Shown: piece after piece, positions 1 to 5,884 of the stretch | Layout: every line of letters begins with the position of its first letter | How positions within the stretch are numbered: position 1 is the stretch's first letter | Source of the DNA: Thermoleophilia bacterium | GTDB taxonomy: Bacteria; Actinomycetota; Thermoleophilia; Gaiellales; JAICJC01 | Direction of reading: 5' to 3' | NCBI GenBank assembly: GCA_025928435.1 | Contig: JAICJM010000216.1 | Span: 1-6,315, forward strand | DNA length: 6,315 nt | Program-made: the position numbers and the translations under genes | Notes under the pieces: model-generated | The model's database searches: none | Seen by the model: only the letters and a program-made list of their open reading frames with translations | Told to the model about the DNA's origin: nothing

Positions 1-190
1 CCACTACCGCGTCCAGTACCACCAGGTGGTGCCGAACGACGACTGGAAGATCATCCGCCCCCAGGGCTACGAGCGGCTGGTGCTCTCGGCCTGCCACCCG
101 CTCTACTCGTCCTCGCACCGCTGGGTCGTCTACGCGAAGGGCATGTCGGCGACGCTGAAGGGCGGCGCCAAGGTGTCCCTCAGCAGCTGA
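1..190 (+). CDS. Sortase, C-terminal fragment (5' end outside window)
   Basis: The open frame begins at base 2 and runs 62 codons to a TGA at 188-190; the start lies upstream of the window. Sortases are membrane-anchored cysteine transpeptidases that cleave a sorting signal in secreted proteins and join them to the cell wall or to pilin partners. The fragment carries the end of the sortase beta-barrel: the segment LVLSACHPLYSSSHR holds the catalytic cysteine (codon at 92-94) in the usual TLxTC-like position and, nine residues later, the arginine of the active site (codon at 119-121). A hydrophobic strand (WVVYAKG) and a short polar tail follow. The catalytic histidine would be upstream and is not seen. 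The CHP context resembles actinobacterial class E/F-like sortases, but the class cannot be fixed from 62 residues. It converges on moeA, with palindromic repeats between them. Confidence 0.85.
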   Translation, partial: HYRVQYHQVVPNDDWKIIRPQGYERLVLSACHPLYSSSHRWVVYAKGMSATLKGGAKVSLSS

Positions 191-202
191 GCCGCAAGCC
201 AC

Positions 203-217
203 CGGGGACTGTCCCCG
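203..217. repeat. REP-like dyad with GGGGACTGTCCCC core
   Basis: A perfect palindrome with 7-bp arms around a central T (CGGGGAC-T-GTCCCCG) begins 12 bp after the sortase stop codon. A weak T-rich stretch (cgtttctgtccc) and a possible second 5-bp pairing (CCGCG at 215-219 with CGCGG at 232-236) follow. It could act as a weak terminator for the sortase transcript, though there is no real U-tract. The same style of dyad recurs at 256-268 and 296-308, so a dispersed REP-like family is equally likely. Confidence 0.6.
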
Positions 218-252
218 CGTTTCTGTCCCGTCGCGGCTGGAGATGGAGCAGT

Positions 253-308
253 GTGGGGGTCAGACCCCACGAACACACGGAGGGCCAACAAGGGTGGGGT
301 CTGACCCC
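253..308. repeat. Pair of inverted GGGGTCAGACCCC dyads
   Basis: The 15-mer GGGGTCAGACCCCAC occurs at 256-270 and, as its exact reverse complement, at 294-308, separated by 23 bp. Each copy is itself a near-perfect palindrome (GGGGTC-A-GACCCC; GGGGTC-T-GACCCC), so the region can fold as two small hairpins or one larger one. Short G/C-armed dyads in inverted pairs are typical of REP/BIME sequences mobilised by REP-associated IS200-like (RAYT) transposases. No such transposase lies in the window. The location between two convergent genes also fits bidirectional transcription termination, but no T-run follows on either strand. Confidence 0.6.
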
Positions 309-318
309 GGGTTGGCGG

Positions 319-1527
319 TTAGCGGAGCGGGACGTACTGCACGAGCTCGCCGGCCGGGGCGTCGCCCTCGCCGGCGTCGACGAGCGCGATCGCGTCCGCG
401 CCGGCGGCGTGAACGATCAGGTGCGAGTCCTGCGGCCCGAGTGGGTGCAGCTGCATGCCGTCGGGCGAGGCCGCAAGGCGGCAGCGGACGGCGTGGTCGC
501 GCTCGCGCAGTCGCCGCACCGGCTCGGCGAGCCGGGCGACAGGGCGCTCGGGCGCGCGGCCGTGCTGCATCGCCGCCAGGGCCGGCCGCAGGAAGAGCTC
601 GAAGCAGACCAGGCTCGACACGGGGTTCCCCGGCAGGCCGAACACGAGCGCCCCGTTCTCCGCCACCCCGAACCAGAGCGGCTTGCCGGGCTTGTGTGCC
701 AGCCGCCAGAACACCTCGCGCACGCCGAGCGCCGCCATCGCGGGCTTCACGTGGTCGTGCGGCCCGACCGAGACGCCGCCGGACGAGACGACGACGTCGG
801 CGGCGGCGATGGCGCGCGCGAACGCCTGCCGGGTCGCCTCGCGGTCGTCGGCGACGGTGGTCGCCGCCACGACCTCGGCCCCAGCCGCGCGGGCCTGGGC
901 GACGATCGAGGTCAGGTTCGACTCGTAGATCTGCCCCGGCTCGAGCGGCTCGCCGGCCCGGACGAGCTCGCTGCCGGTGGCGAGGGCCGCCACGCGGGGG
1001 CGGCGCGACACGGTAACCGCCGCGACGCCGGTCGCCGCGATCGCGGCCAGCAGCGCCGGGCTGAGCTGGGTGCCCGCGGCGCCGACCAGGTCGCCCTCGC
1101 GCACGTCGCCGCCGCGCTCGCGGATGTGGGCCCCCACGGCCGGGCGCTCCGCCACGAGCAGCCCGTCCTCCTCGCGCGCATCCTCGACCGGCACCACGGC
1201 GTCGGCTCCCTCCGGGACCGGCGCGCCGGTGGCGATCCCTGCGGCCGAGCCGGCGGGCAGCGGCCGGGGACGGTCGCCGGCCCCGAGCCGGAACGCGATC
1301 GGCACGCCGCCGTCCCCCAGGTCGGCGGCGCGGGCGGTGTAGCCGTCCATCGCCGACGTGTCGAAGGGCGGCAGGCTCACGGCCGCGCGGACATCGGCGG
1401 CGAGCACGCGGCCGGCCAGGTCGGCCGAGACGGCCGCCTCCTCGACGTCGAGGGCGGGCGCGTGCTCGAGGATCAGCCGCAGGCCCTCGGCCGGGCGCAT
1501 CAGCACGCTTGGGCGGCCCGCGCTCAC
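319..1527 (-). CDS. moeA: Molybdopterin molybdenumtransferase MoeA
   Basis: MoeA inserts molybdate into adenylylated molybdopterin, the last common step of molybdenum cofactor synthesis in the cytoplasm. The 402-residue product matches the usual family length of about 400. Family motifs appear in order: PPFDTSAMDGY at residues 53-63 with the conserved Asp at 61; TGAPVP at 100-105; a GGD-x-REGD segment at 139-146; the MoCF-binding-type loop SGGVSVGPHD at 249-258; KPGKPLWFG at 279-287; and GLPGNPVSS at 297-305. The C-terminal domain (about 328-402) completes domain IV. The start is a GTG at 1525-1527 that overlaps the map stop by 4 nt (GTGA); no Shine-Dalgarno precedes it, so reinitiation after map is likely. 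The stop is TAA at 319-321. No other cofactor genes or molybdoenzymes lie in the window, so its client enzymes are unknown here. Confidence 0.97.
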   Translation of the reverse strand: MSAGRPSVLMRPAEGLRLILEHAPALDVEEAAVSADLAGRVLAADVRAAVSLPPFDTSAMDGYTARAADLGDGGVPIAFRLGAGDRPRPLPAGSAAGIATGAPVPEGADAVVPVEDAREEDGLLVAERPAVGAHIRERGGDVREGDLVGAAGTQLSPALLAAIAATGVAAVTVSRRPRVAALATGSELVRAGEPLEPGQIYESNLTSIVAQARAAGAEVVAATTVADDREATRQAFARAIAAADVVVSSGGVSVGPHDHVKPAMAALGVREVFWRLAHKPGKPLWFGVAENGALVFGLPGNPVSSLVCFELFLRPALAAMQHGRAPERPVARLAEPVRRLRERDHAVRCRLAASPDGMQLHPLGPQDSHLIVHAAGADAIALVDAGEGDAPAGELVQYVPLR

Positions 1528-2264
1528 GCCGTGAGGATCAGGGGCCGGCCGCGGCGCACGATGATCGTGTGCTCGACGTGGGCCGCGCGACGGCCGTCGG
1601 CCGTGGCCACCGTCCAGCCGTCGCCAGCCTGCCTCGTCCCCCGGGTGCGGGGCGAGATGATCGGCTCGATCGTGATGACGAGCCCGTCAGTCAGCGGATC
1701 GCCCTGGCCGGCGGCCCCGAAGTTGGGCACGCTCGGCGGCTCGTGGATCGTCCGGCCGATCCCGTGCCCGGCCAGCTCGCGCAGGACGCGGAAGCCGCGC
1801 CGCTCCACCTCGGCCTCGACGGCCGCGCCGACGGCGCCGGTCGTCGACCCGGCCCGGGCGGCGGCGATGCCGGCCGCGAGGCCCGCTTCGGCGGCGGCGC
1901 AGAGCTCGGCGTCGGAGGGCGCCACCGGCGGCACCGGGACGGTGACGGCGGCGTCCGCCATGTAGCCGCGCAGCTCGGCGGTGACGTCGAGCTTGACCAG
2001 GTCGCCGGGGGCGATCCGGCGCGATCCGGGGATGCCGTGCACGGCCTCGTCGTTCACGCTGATGCAGGTGACGCCGGGGAAGTCGTAGGCGAGCTGCGGC
2101 GCCGAACGGGCGCCGCGGCGGGCGAACACCTCGGCCGCGGCGCGGTCGAGCTCCGCCGTCGTCGCCCCGGGGCGCACCAGCGCCCGCATGCGCGCGAGCG
2201 CCTCGGCCACCACCCGGCCCGCCGCCAGCAGCGCCTGCACGTCCTTGCGCGACCCGACGCTCAT
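1524..2264 (-). CDS. map: Type I methionine aminopeptidase
   Basis: The enzyme removes the initiator methionine from new proteins when the second residue is small; it is a cytosolic two-metal hydrolase. The product has 246 residues, the normal length for a type Ia enzyme without N-terminal extension. The five metal ligands are all present: Asp93 (KLDV), Asp104 (YMAD), His167 (GHGIG), Glu200 (ITIEP) and Glu231 (HVEHT). Substrate-contacting histidines are at 76 (NDEAVHGIP) and 174 (TIHEPP). The ATG at 2262-2264 was chosen because it overlaps the stop of the upstream penicillin-binding protein gene as ATGA, and homology begins directly after it (MSVGSRKDVQALL). Upstream codons in the same frame would read through the other gene's tail and show no family similarity. 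No Shine-Dalgarno is visible. In many bacteria map lies beside adk/infA in the ribosomal-protein region; here it does not, so this may be a second paralogue. Confidence 0.97.
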   Translation of the reverse strand: MSVGSRKDVQALLAAGRVVAEALARMRALVRPGATTAELDRAAAEVFARRGARSAPQLAYDFPGVTCISVNDEAVHGIPGSRRIAPGDLVKLDVTAELRGYMADAAVTVPVPPVAPSDAELCAAAEAGLAAGIAAARAGSTTGAVGAAVEAEVERRGFRVLRELAGHGIGRTIHEPPSVPNFGAAGQGDPLTDGLVITIEPIISPRTRGTRQAGDGWTVATADGRRAAHVEHTIIVRRGRPLILTA

Positions 2265-4504
2265 GTCGTCGGCGGCGGGTTGGTGCTCGTGGGCGGCGGA
2301 GGCGGCGTCGTGCTCGTCGGCGGCGGGTTCCCGGTGGGGCCGGTGCTGCCGCCGCCGCCCGTCGAAGTGCCGCCGCCGCTGCTGCCGCCCGTATCCGACG
2401 AGCTGCCGCCGTGGTGCTTCTTGCCCGTGCTGGGTGGTGCGATCGGGAACTGCGACGTGAACGGGCGGTATTGGACCGGGTTCAGTGGGGCCGTCTCCCA
2501 CGGCGTCGCCGGGAACTTGCCCGGCTCGGACTGGAACGCCGCAGCCGCGAAGAGGCGCCAGATGGTGGCCGGGTAGCCGCCGCCGAACGCCGGGCCCGGG
2601 ATGGAGCCGCCGAGGTCGGACATCGAGATCTCGCCCTGCGGATAGCCCACCCAGACGCACGCGGCCAGGTTGGGCGTGTAGCCGCAGAACCAGGCGTCGG
2701 TGTGGTCGTCGGTCGTGCCCGTCTTGCCCGCCTGCGCGCGGTAGAGCGACGAGTTTGAGATGGCCACGTTCGCATTCGTGCCGGTGCAGCACGAGTGCAC
2801 GTTCGTGTCCAGGTACTGCGTCAGCTGCCACGGGGCGCCGTCAGGGAGCACCCGGTGGCCATGGTTCTTGGCAGGCTTGATCACGGTCGCCTTGCCGCTG
2901 AACGGCTGCACCTTGGTGAACGCGAGCATCGGGCGGCGCACGCCCATCGCCGCGATGGTGGCGTAGGCGTGGGTCATGTCGAGCGGCGAGACGCCGCCCG
3001 CGCCCAGGATCACCGACGGCGTCTCCGGGAGGTGGTCGGAGGGCGGGATGCCGAGCTTGTACGCCATGGCGGCGACCTTGTCGGCGCCGATGTCGATCGC
3101 CAGGCGCGCGTAGACCGCGTTGACCGACTGCTCGAGGGCCGAGGACAGCGGAAGCACCCCCGAGCTCGCCGGCTCGGCGTTCTGCACCGTCCAGTAGTCG
3201 TTCGGTGCGGACGGGAACGGCACGATCGGATAGTTCTCGAGCGGCGACGTCGCATACATGGTCGTGTTCGGGTCGATCCCGTCGTCGACCATCGCCGCCA
3301 GCAGGCCGTAGGACTTGAACGTCGACCCGGCCTGGCGGCGCGACTGCACCGCCAGGTTGTACTTGCTCTGCTGGTAGTCGGTCGACGACTGCATCGCGAG
3401 GATCTCGCCGGTGCGCGGGTCGATGGCGACGAGCGCAGCCGCCGGGTGATCGCTGAAGTTCAGCTCCTCGGACATCGCCTGGTGAGCTGCGGCCTGCAGG
3501 TTCGGGTCGATCGTCGTCTTCACCTTGAGGCCGCCGCTCTGCAGCGCCGACCTGCCGTAGCGCTGCTCGAGCACGTCGCGCACGTACTGGACGAAGTACG
3601 GCTGCCGCACGCGGGTGAACCGCTTCGGCGGCCGCAGGCCGAGCCCGCGGCTGACGGCGGTCTCGTACTGGGCCGAGGTGATGTGGTTCTGGTCGAACAT
3701 CGCCGCCAGCACCTGGTTGCGCCGGATGAGCGCGGCGGCCGGGTGCTTGCGCGGGTTGTACTGGGTGGGCGACTGGGGCAGCCCGGCGATCAGCGCCGCC
3801 TGGCGGATGGTGAGCTGGGAACAGTGCTCGTCGAAGTACGTCTCGGACGCCGCCTCGCACCCGTAGGTGACGCCGCCGTAGGAGATGACGTTCAGGTAGG
3901 TGCCGAGGATCTTGTCCTTCGACCAGTGCTCGGCCATCTGGATGGCGAGCCAGGCCTCCTTGATCTTGCGGTCGAGCGTCTGGGAGTCGCTCAGGTACAG
4001 GTTGCGGACGAGCTGCTGCTCGATGGTGGACGCGCCCTGGACGACGTGGCCGGCCTGGAGGTCGTCGAGGAACGCGCGCGCGATGCCCTGGTAGTCGACG
4101 CCGCCGTGCTCGTAGAAGCGCTTGTCCTCGACGTCGACCGTGGCGATCTTCAGCCATTTGGAGATCTGGTTGAACCCCACGGGGGTGCGGTTCTGGAGCG
4201 ACGGGATCTGCGCCAGCAGATGGCCGTTGCGGTCGTAGATCTTCGTCGTCACGCCCGGATAGTTGGGCTTCATCGTCTTGAGATCGACGCCCTTCAGCAC
4301 GTTCGAGACGGCGACCGTCGCGCCGACGCCGCCGGCGACGATGACGGCGGCGATCGCGATCCCGATCGCGACGAGGGCGGTCGCGGTCAGCGATCTGCGG
4401 CCGCGGCGGCGCCCCTGGGCGCGGCGCTTGCGGCGGCGGGCGGCGACGTGACCGAGCACGTCGTCGTACTGGCTGCGCGGCGGCTGGACGGGAGGGCCGG
4501 TCAC
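2261..4504 (-). CDS. Class A penicillin-binding protein (GT51 transglycosylase plus transpeptidase)
   Basis: This bifunctional enzyme polymerises lipid II into glycan strands and cross-links the peptides outside the membrane. The 747-residue product begins with a short cytoplasmic part rich in Arg/Lys (residues 22-37) and one membrane segment (about 38-68). The GT51 domain follows: VEDKRFYEHGGVD with catalytic Glu126, QGASTIEQQLVRN at 156-168, RKIKEAWLAIQ from 179, and LIAGLPQSPTQYNP at 238-251. The transpeptidase domain has STFK with nucleophile Ser394, SVN at 460-462 and KTGT at 594-597. A Gly/Ser- then Pro/Thr-rich low-complexity tail spans about 691-747. Six cysteines (216, 228, 572, 573, 607, 616) all lie on the outer side. 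The GTG start at 4502-4504 overlaps the mscS stop as GTGA and has a Shine-Dalgarno, the clearest in the train. A longer in-frame extension to 4621 is Arg/Gly-rich and antisense to nothing meaningful, so it was rejected. PonA-like; I do not assign a specific paralogue. Confidence 0.97.
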   Translation of the reverse strand: MTGPPVQPPRSQYDDVLGHVAARRRKRRAQGRRRGRRSLTATALVAIGIAIAAVIVAGGVGATVAVSNVLKGVDLKTMKPNYPGVTTKIYDRNGHLLAQIPSLQNRTPVGFNQISKWLKIATVDVEDKRFYEHGGVDYQGIARAFLDDLQAGHVVQGASTIEQQLVRNLYLSDSQTLDRKIKEAWLAIQMAEHWSKDKILGTYLNVISYGGVTYGCEAASETYFDEHCSQLTIRQAALIAGLPQSPTQYNPRKHPAAALIRRNQVLAAMFDQNHITSAQYETAVSRGLGLRPPKRFTRVRQPYFVQYVRDVLEQRYGRSALQSGGLKVKTTIDPNLQAAAHQAMSEELNFSDHPAAALVAIDPRTGEILAMQSSTDYQQSKYNLAVQSRRQAGSTFKSYGLLAAMVDDGIDPNTTMYATSPLENYPIVPFPSAPNDYWTVQNAEPASSGVLPLSSALEQSVNAVYARLAIDIGADKVAAMAYKLGIPPSDHLPETPSVILGAGGVSPLDMTHAYATIAAMGVRRPMLAFTKVQPFSGKATVIKPAKNHGHRVLPDGAPWQLTQYLDTNVHSCCTGTNANVAISNSSLYRAQAGKTGTTDDHTDAWFCGYTPNLAACVWVGYPQGEISMSDLGGSIPGPAFGGGYPATIWRLFAAAAFQSEPGKFPATPWETAPLNPVQYRPFTSQFPIAPPSTGKKHHGGSSSDTGGSSGGGTSTGGGGSTGPTGNPPPTSTTPPPPPTSTNPPPTT
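2267..2329. repeat. 48-bp-spaced direct repeat encoding the Pro/Thr tail
   Basis: The 15-mer CGTCGGCGGCGGGTT occurs at 2267-2281 and 2315-2329, 48 bp (16 codons) apart. On the minus strand it encodes the two NPPPT motifs that bracket a polyproline run near the C-terminus of the penicillin-binding protein. The surrounding DNA (about 2265-2400) is low-complexity GGC/GCC-type sequence, so slippage or recombination could change tail length between strains. Confidence 0.7.
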
Positions 4505-5301
4505 GGCGTCGCCACCTCGTCGGCCGCCTCGGCGACGATGCCCTCCTCGTGCAGCCGGGTGAGGCAGCTCACCCGCAGCGCCGCGGCGGCGGCCGCCGCC
4601 TGGGCCGCGTCGGGCATCCACACGCCGACCGTGTACGTCGTGCCCTCGGCCGTCACCTCGGCGACGGCGGTGCCGGGCCCGGGCCGGTCTGCCACGCGCC
4701 CGGGGACCGCGTCCGCCTGCTCGTCCAGGATCGCCCGCACCCGGGCCGGATCGGCGGTCGGCGGGAGCGTCAGCCGGGCCTGGGCCAGCGACACGGGGTC
4801 GACGATGGTCATGTTCGTGACCCGCGAGTTGGCGAGCTCCTCGTTGGGGATCAGCACCCGCCGGTTGTCGGGCGTGCGCAGGCGCGTGTACGCGAGGCCG
4901 ATGTCCTCGACCGTTCCCTCGACGTCACCCATGCTGATCCGGTCGCCGAGCCGCACCGGTTGGTTGATCGCGATCATCACCCCGGCTACGAAGTTTGCCA
5001 GGGTCGACCGCGCGGCGAAACCAACCACCAATCCGACCACCGCCGACGAGGCGAGCACGGTCTGCGCCGCCGAGCGGGTGGAGTCGAACGACCACAGCAC
5101 GATGATCACCGCGATCAGGACGACCACGGCCTCCGACGTGCGCCGCAGCAGCCGGTAGCGGGTCGCGAACACGGCCTGGTCGGCGACGGGCAGATGGGCC
5201 ACGACGCGGATGCCGATCCGCTGCATGACGCGGTCGAAGACGAGGATCACGACGAGCGCGACGGCCAGGACCCCGAGCGCGACCTCCTGGTGGCGGCTCA
5301 T
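4501..5301 (-). CDS. MscS-family small-conductance mechanosensitive channel
   Basis: MscS channels open under membrane tension and release solutes on osmotic downshock. The 266-residue product is slightly shorter than E. coli MscS (286). Hydrophobic segments lie at about 7-24 and 56-72, followed by the pore-lining TM3 region at about 80-113 with the Gly/Ala-rich GLVVGFAARSTLANFVAGV signature. The beta domain begins with INQPVRLGDRISMGDVEGTVEDIG (112-135), then the conserved RTPDNRRVLIPNEELANS region (142-159). A mixed alpha/beta C-terminal domain ends at residue 266. I chose ATG at 5299-5301, which forms an ATGA overlap with the upstream frame and gives a normal N-terminus (MSRHQEVALG). A GTG at 5361 would add 20 Pro/Arg-rich residues that come from the hairpin insert. 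No Shine-Dalgarno is seen, so translation probably depends on coupling. The last 4 nt overlap the penicillin-binding protein start. Confidence 0.93.
   Translation of the reverse strand: MSRHQEVALGVLAVALVVILVFDRVMQRIGIRVVAHLPVADQAVFATRYRLLRRTSEAVVVLIAVIIVLWSFDSTRSAAQTVLASSAVVGLVVGFAARSTLANFVAGVMIAINQPVRLGDRISMGDVEGTVEDIGLAYTRLRTPDNRRVLIPNEELANSRVTNMTIVDPVSLAQARLTLPPTADPARVRAILDEQADAVPGRVADRPGPGTAVAEVTAEGTTYTVGVWMPDAAQAAAAAAALRVSCLTRLHEEGIVAEAADEVATP
4512..4518 (-). promoter_or_regulatory. Ribosome binding site for the penicillin-binding protein gene
   Basis: On the minus strand GAGGTGG lies 7 nt upstream of the GTG at 4504-4502, inside the last codons of mscS. It supports this GTG as the true start over the longer frame. 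It is the only convincing Shine-Dalgarno among the coupled starts, suggesting this gene is also initiated independently of the upstream ribosomes. Confidence 0.6.
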
Positions 5302-5438
5302 GCGGCGACCGCGGTCGACGCGTGAGCGGGGAGGGGTGTGGGGAACCGGGAGGTTCCCCACGCTTTCAGAAGAAGGGGGTCCCGTGGGGAAAACATGGTT
5401 TCCCCCACGAACGCGAGCTGGAGGCGAGCGTTGCTCAT
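5298..5438 (-). CDS. Possible 46-residue ORF inside palindromic insert
   Basis: A 47-codon frame (46 residues plus stop) starts at ATG 5438-5436, overlapping the stop of the upstream gene as ATGA, and ends at TGA 5300-5298, overlapping the mscS ATG as ATGA. It therefore fits the coupling pattern of the whole train. The predicted peptide begins MSNARLQLAFVGETMF, has a Pro-rich middle and end, and has no membrane segment or domain I recognise. Most of its codons come from two perfect or near-perfect hairpins, and 11 of 46 codons end in A or T, clearly more than in neighbouring genes. That suggests acquired repeat DNA, not an evolved gene. It may be translated merely to carry ribosomes from the upstream gene to mscS. 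A functional peptide is possible but unsupported. Confidence 0.35.
   Translation of the reverse strand: MSNARLQLAFVGETMFSPRDPLLLKAWGTSRFPTPLPAHASTAVAA
5338..5361. repeat. Perfect 10-bp-arm hairpin
   Basis: GTGGGGAACC (5338-5347) and its exact complement GGTTCCCCAC (5352-5361) enclose a 4-nt loop, GGGA. It is the strongest stem-loop in the window. In minus-strand mRNA it lies about 37 nt before the mscS ATG and could attenuate or pause transcription or block ribosome entry. No U-tract follows, so it is not a standard terminator. Confidence 0.75.
5383..5409. repeat. Imperfect hairpin with the same GTGGGGAA core
   Basis: CGTGGGG (5383-5389) pairs with CCCCACG (5403-5409). After one A/C mismatch, AAAC (5391-5394) pairs with GTTT (5398-5401) around a 3-nt loop. 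The GTGGGGAA left arm is identical to the hairpin at 5338-5361, so the two look like diverged copies of one palindromic unit, 46 bp apart. Confidence 0.7.
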
Positions 5439-5878
5439 GCGGCCGCCCCCGCCCGGTAGGTCAGCCGGCCGGTGACGAAGTCCAGCAGGCCGACGGTGTG
5501 CACGCGGCCCCCGGGACGCGTCTGCCCCGAGACTCTCCACACGAGCTTCGCCTTCGCCACGAGCGGCGGCCTCCCTGCCCCGACCGGCACGCGCAGGTCG
5601 GGCACGTACAGCAGGTCGACCCGCACCGGGAGCACCGTCGTGCCCGCGAATGCCCGCACCGCGAGCGCCCTGGCCCGCCCCGGCGACCCCGCCCGCGCGC
5701 TGCCGATCGAGTCGAGCGCGTCGAGCACGAACCGCCACCCCTGCTGCGGCTGTGTGAGGAAGCTCACGGGCTCGCCGGGCCCGGTGGCCCGGCGGGCGAG
5801 CTCGGCCGGCCCGTAGACGAGCACCGCCGCCGCCAGCACGGCGGTGATCCCCCAGAGCAGGCTGAGCCGCGTGCGCAT
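5435..5878 (-). CDS. Hypothetical membrane-anchored or secreted protein
   Basis: The 147-residue product has a short basic N-terminus (MRTR) and a hydrophobic segment at about 5-22, either an uncleaved anchor or a signal peptide, so the rest is probably outside the membrane. The exported part alternates short beta-like stretches (VLPVRVDLLYVPDL at 82-95; PPLVAKAKLVWRVSG at 104-118; HTVGLLDFVTGRLTY at 127-141). The last resembles the closing beta-hairpin of PepSY-like folds, where a strand ends in D-x-x-TG, but this is only a visual impression. It has no cysteines and no catalytic motif that I recognise. It is the first gene of the minus-strand train, directly behind a leaderless-type promoter, and its stop overlaps the next ATG as ATGA. 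Codon use is strongly GC-ending, which supports a real gene. Function unknown. Confidence 0.8.
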   Translation of the reverse strand: MRTRLSLLWGITAVLAAAVLVYGPAELARRATGPGEPVSFLTQPQQGWRFVLDALDSIGSARAGSPGRARALAVRAFAGTTVLPVRVDLLYVPDLRVPVGAGRPPLVAKAKLVWRVSGQTRPGGRVHTVGLLDFVTGRLTYRAGAAA

Positions 5879-5884
5879 GGGCGC

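Larger units (their letters stand above)
5296..5443. mobile_element. Candidate small palindromic (REP/MITE-like) insertion with 11-bp direct repeats
   Basis: The exact 11-mer GCTCATGCGGC is present at 5296-5306 and again at 5433-5443. The 126 bp between contain two strong hairpins (5338-5361 and 5383-5409), a 10-bp palindrome GACCGCGGTC at 5307-5316 and a weak AACGC/GCGTT pairing at 5410-5432. The layout resembles a short non-autonomous element flanked by a target-site duplication. Each 11-mer carries the CAT/TCA that reads ATGA on the minus strand, so the gene junction itself has been duplicated. No transposase is encoded here, and the class of element cannot be named. Alternative: chance similarity of two start regions, helped by the ATGA they share. 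Confidence 0.5.

Noticed and set aside
253..1965. Long plus-strand open frame opposite moeA and map
   Set aside because: It is antisense to two clearly recognisable genes, has Arg/Gly/Ala-rich sequence without any domain, and arises because very GC-rich DNA has few stop codons.
2265..2831. N-terminal extension of Map in the same frame
   Set aside because: It runs through the transpeptidase and tail coding region of the upstream gene in another frame, and family similarity starts only at the ATG at 2264.
4505..4621. 39-residue upstream extension of the penicillin-binding protein
   Set aside because: It is Arg/Gly-rich and overlaps the mscS C-terminus; the GTG at 4504 has a Shine-Dalgarno and a GTGA overlap and leaves a normal cytoplasmic tail before the membrane segment.
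2795..5158. Long plus-strand open frame (787 codons) opposite the penicillin-binding protein and mscS
   Set aside because: All catalytic and channel motifs are on the minus strand; this frame is Arg/Asp/His-rich mirror sequence with no recognisable fold.
5302..5361. Alternative GTG start of the MscS-family channel, 20 codons upstream
   Set aside because: The added residues come from the hairpin insert, there is no Shine-Dalgarno, and the ATG at 5301 follows the coupling pattern of the other genes.
5338..5361. Intrinsic terminator at the strong hairpin
   Set aside because: No U-tract follows on either strand, and the downstream genes mscS to moeA show no separate promoter that I can see, so full termination here would silence them.
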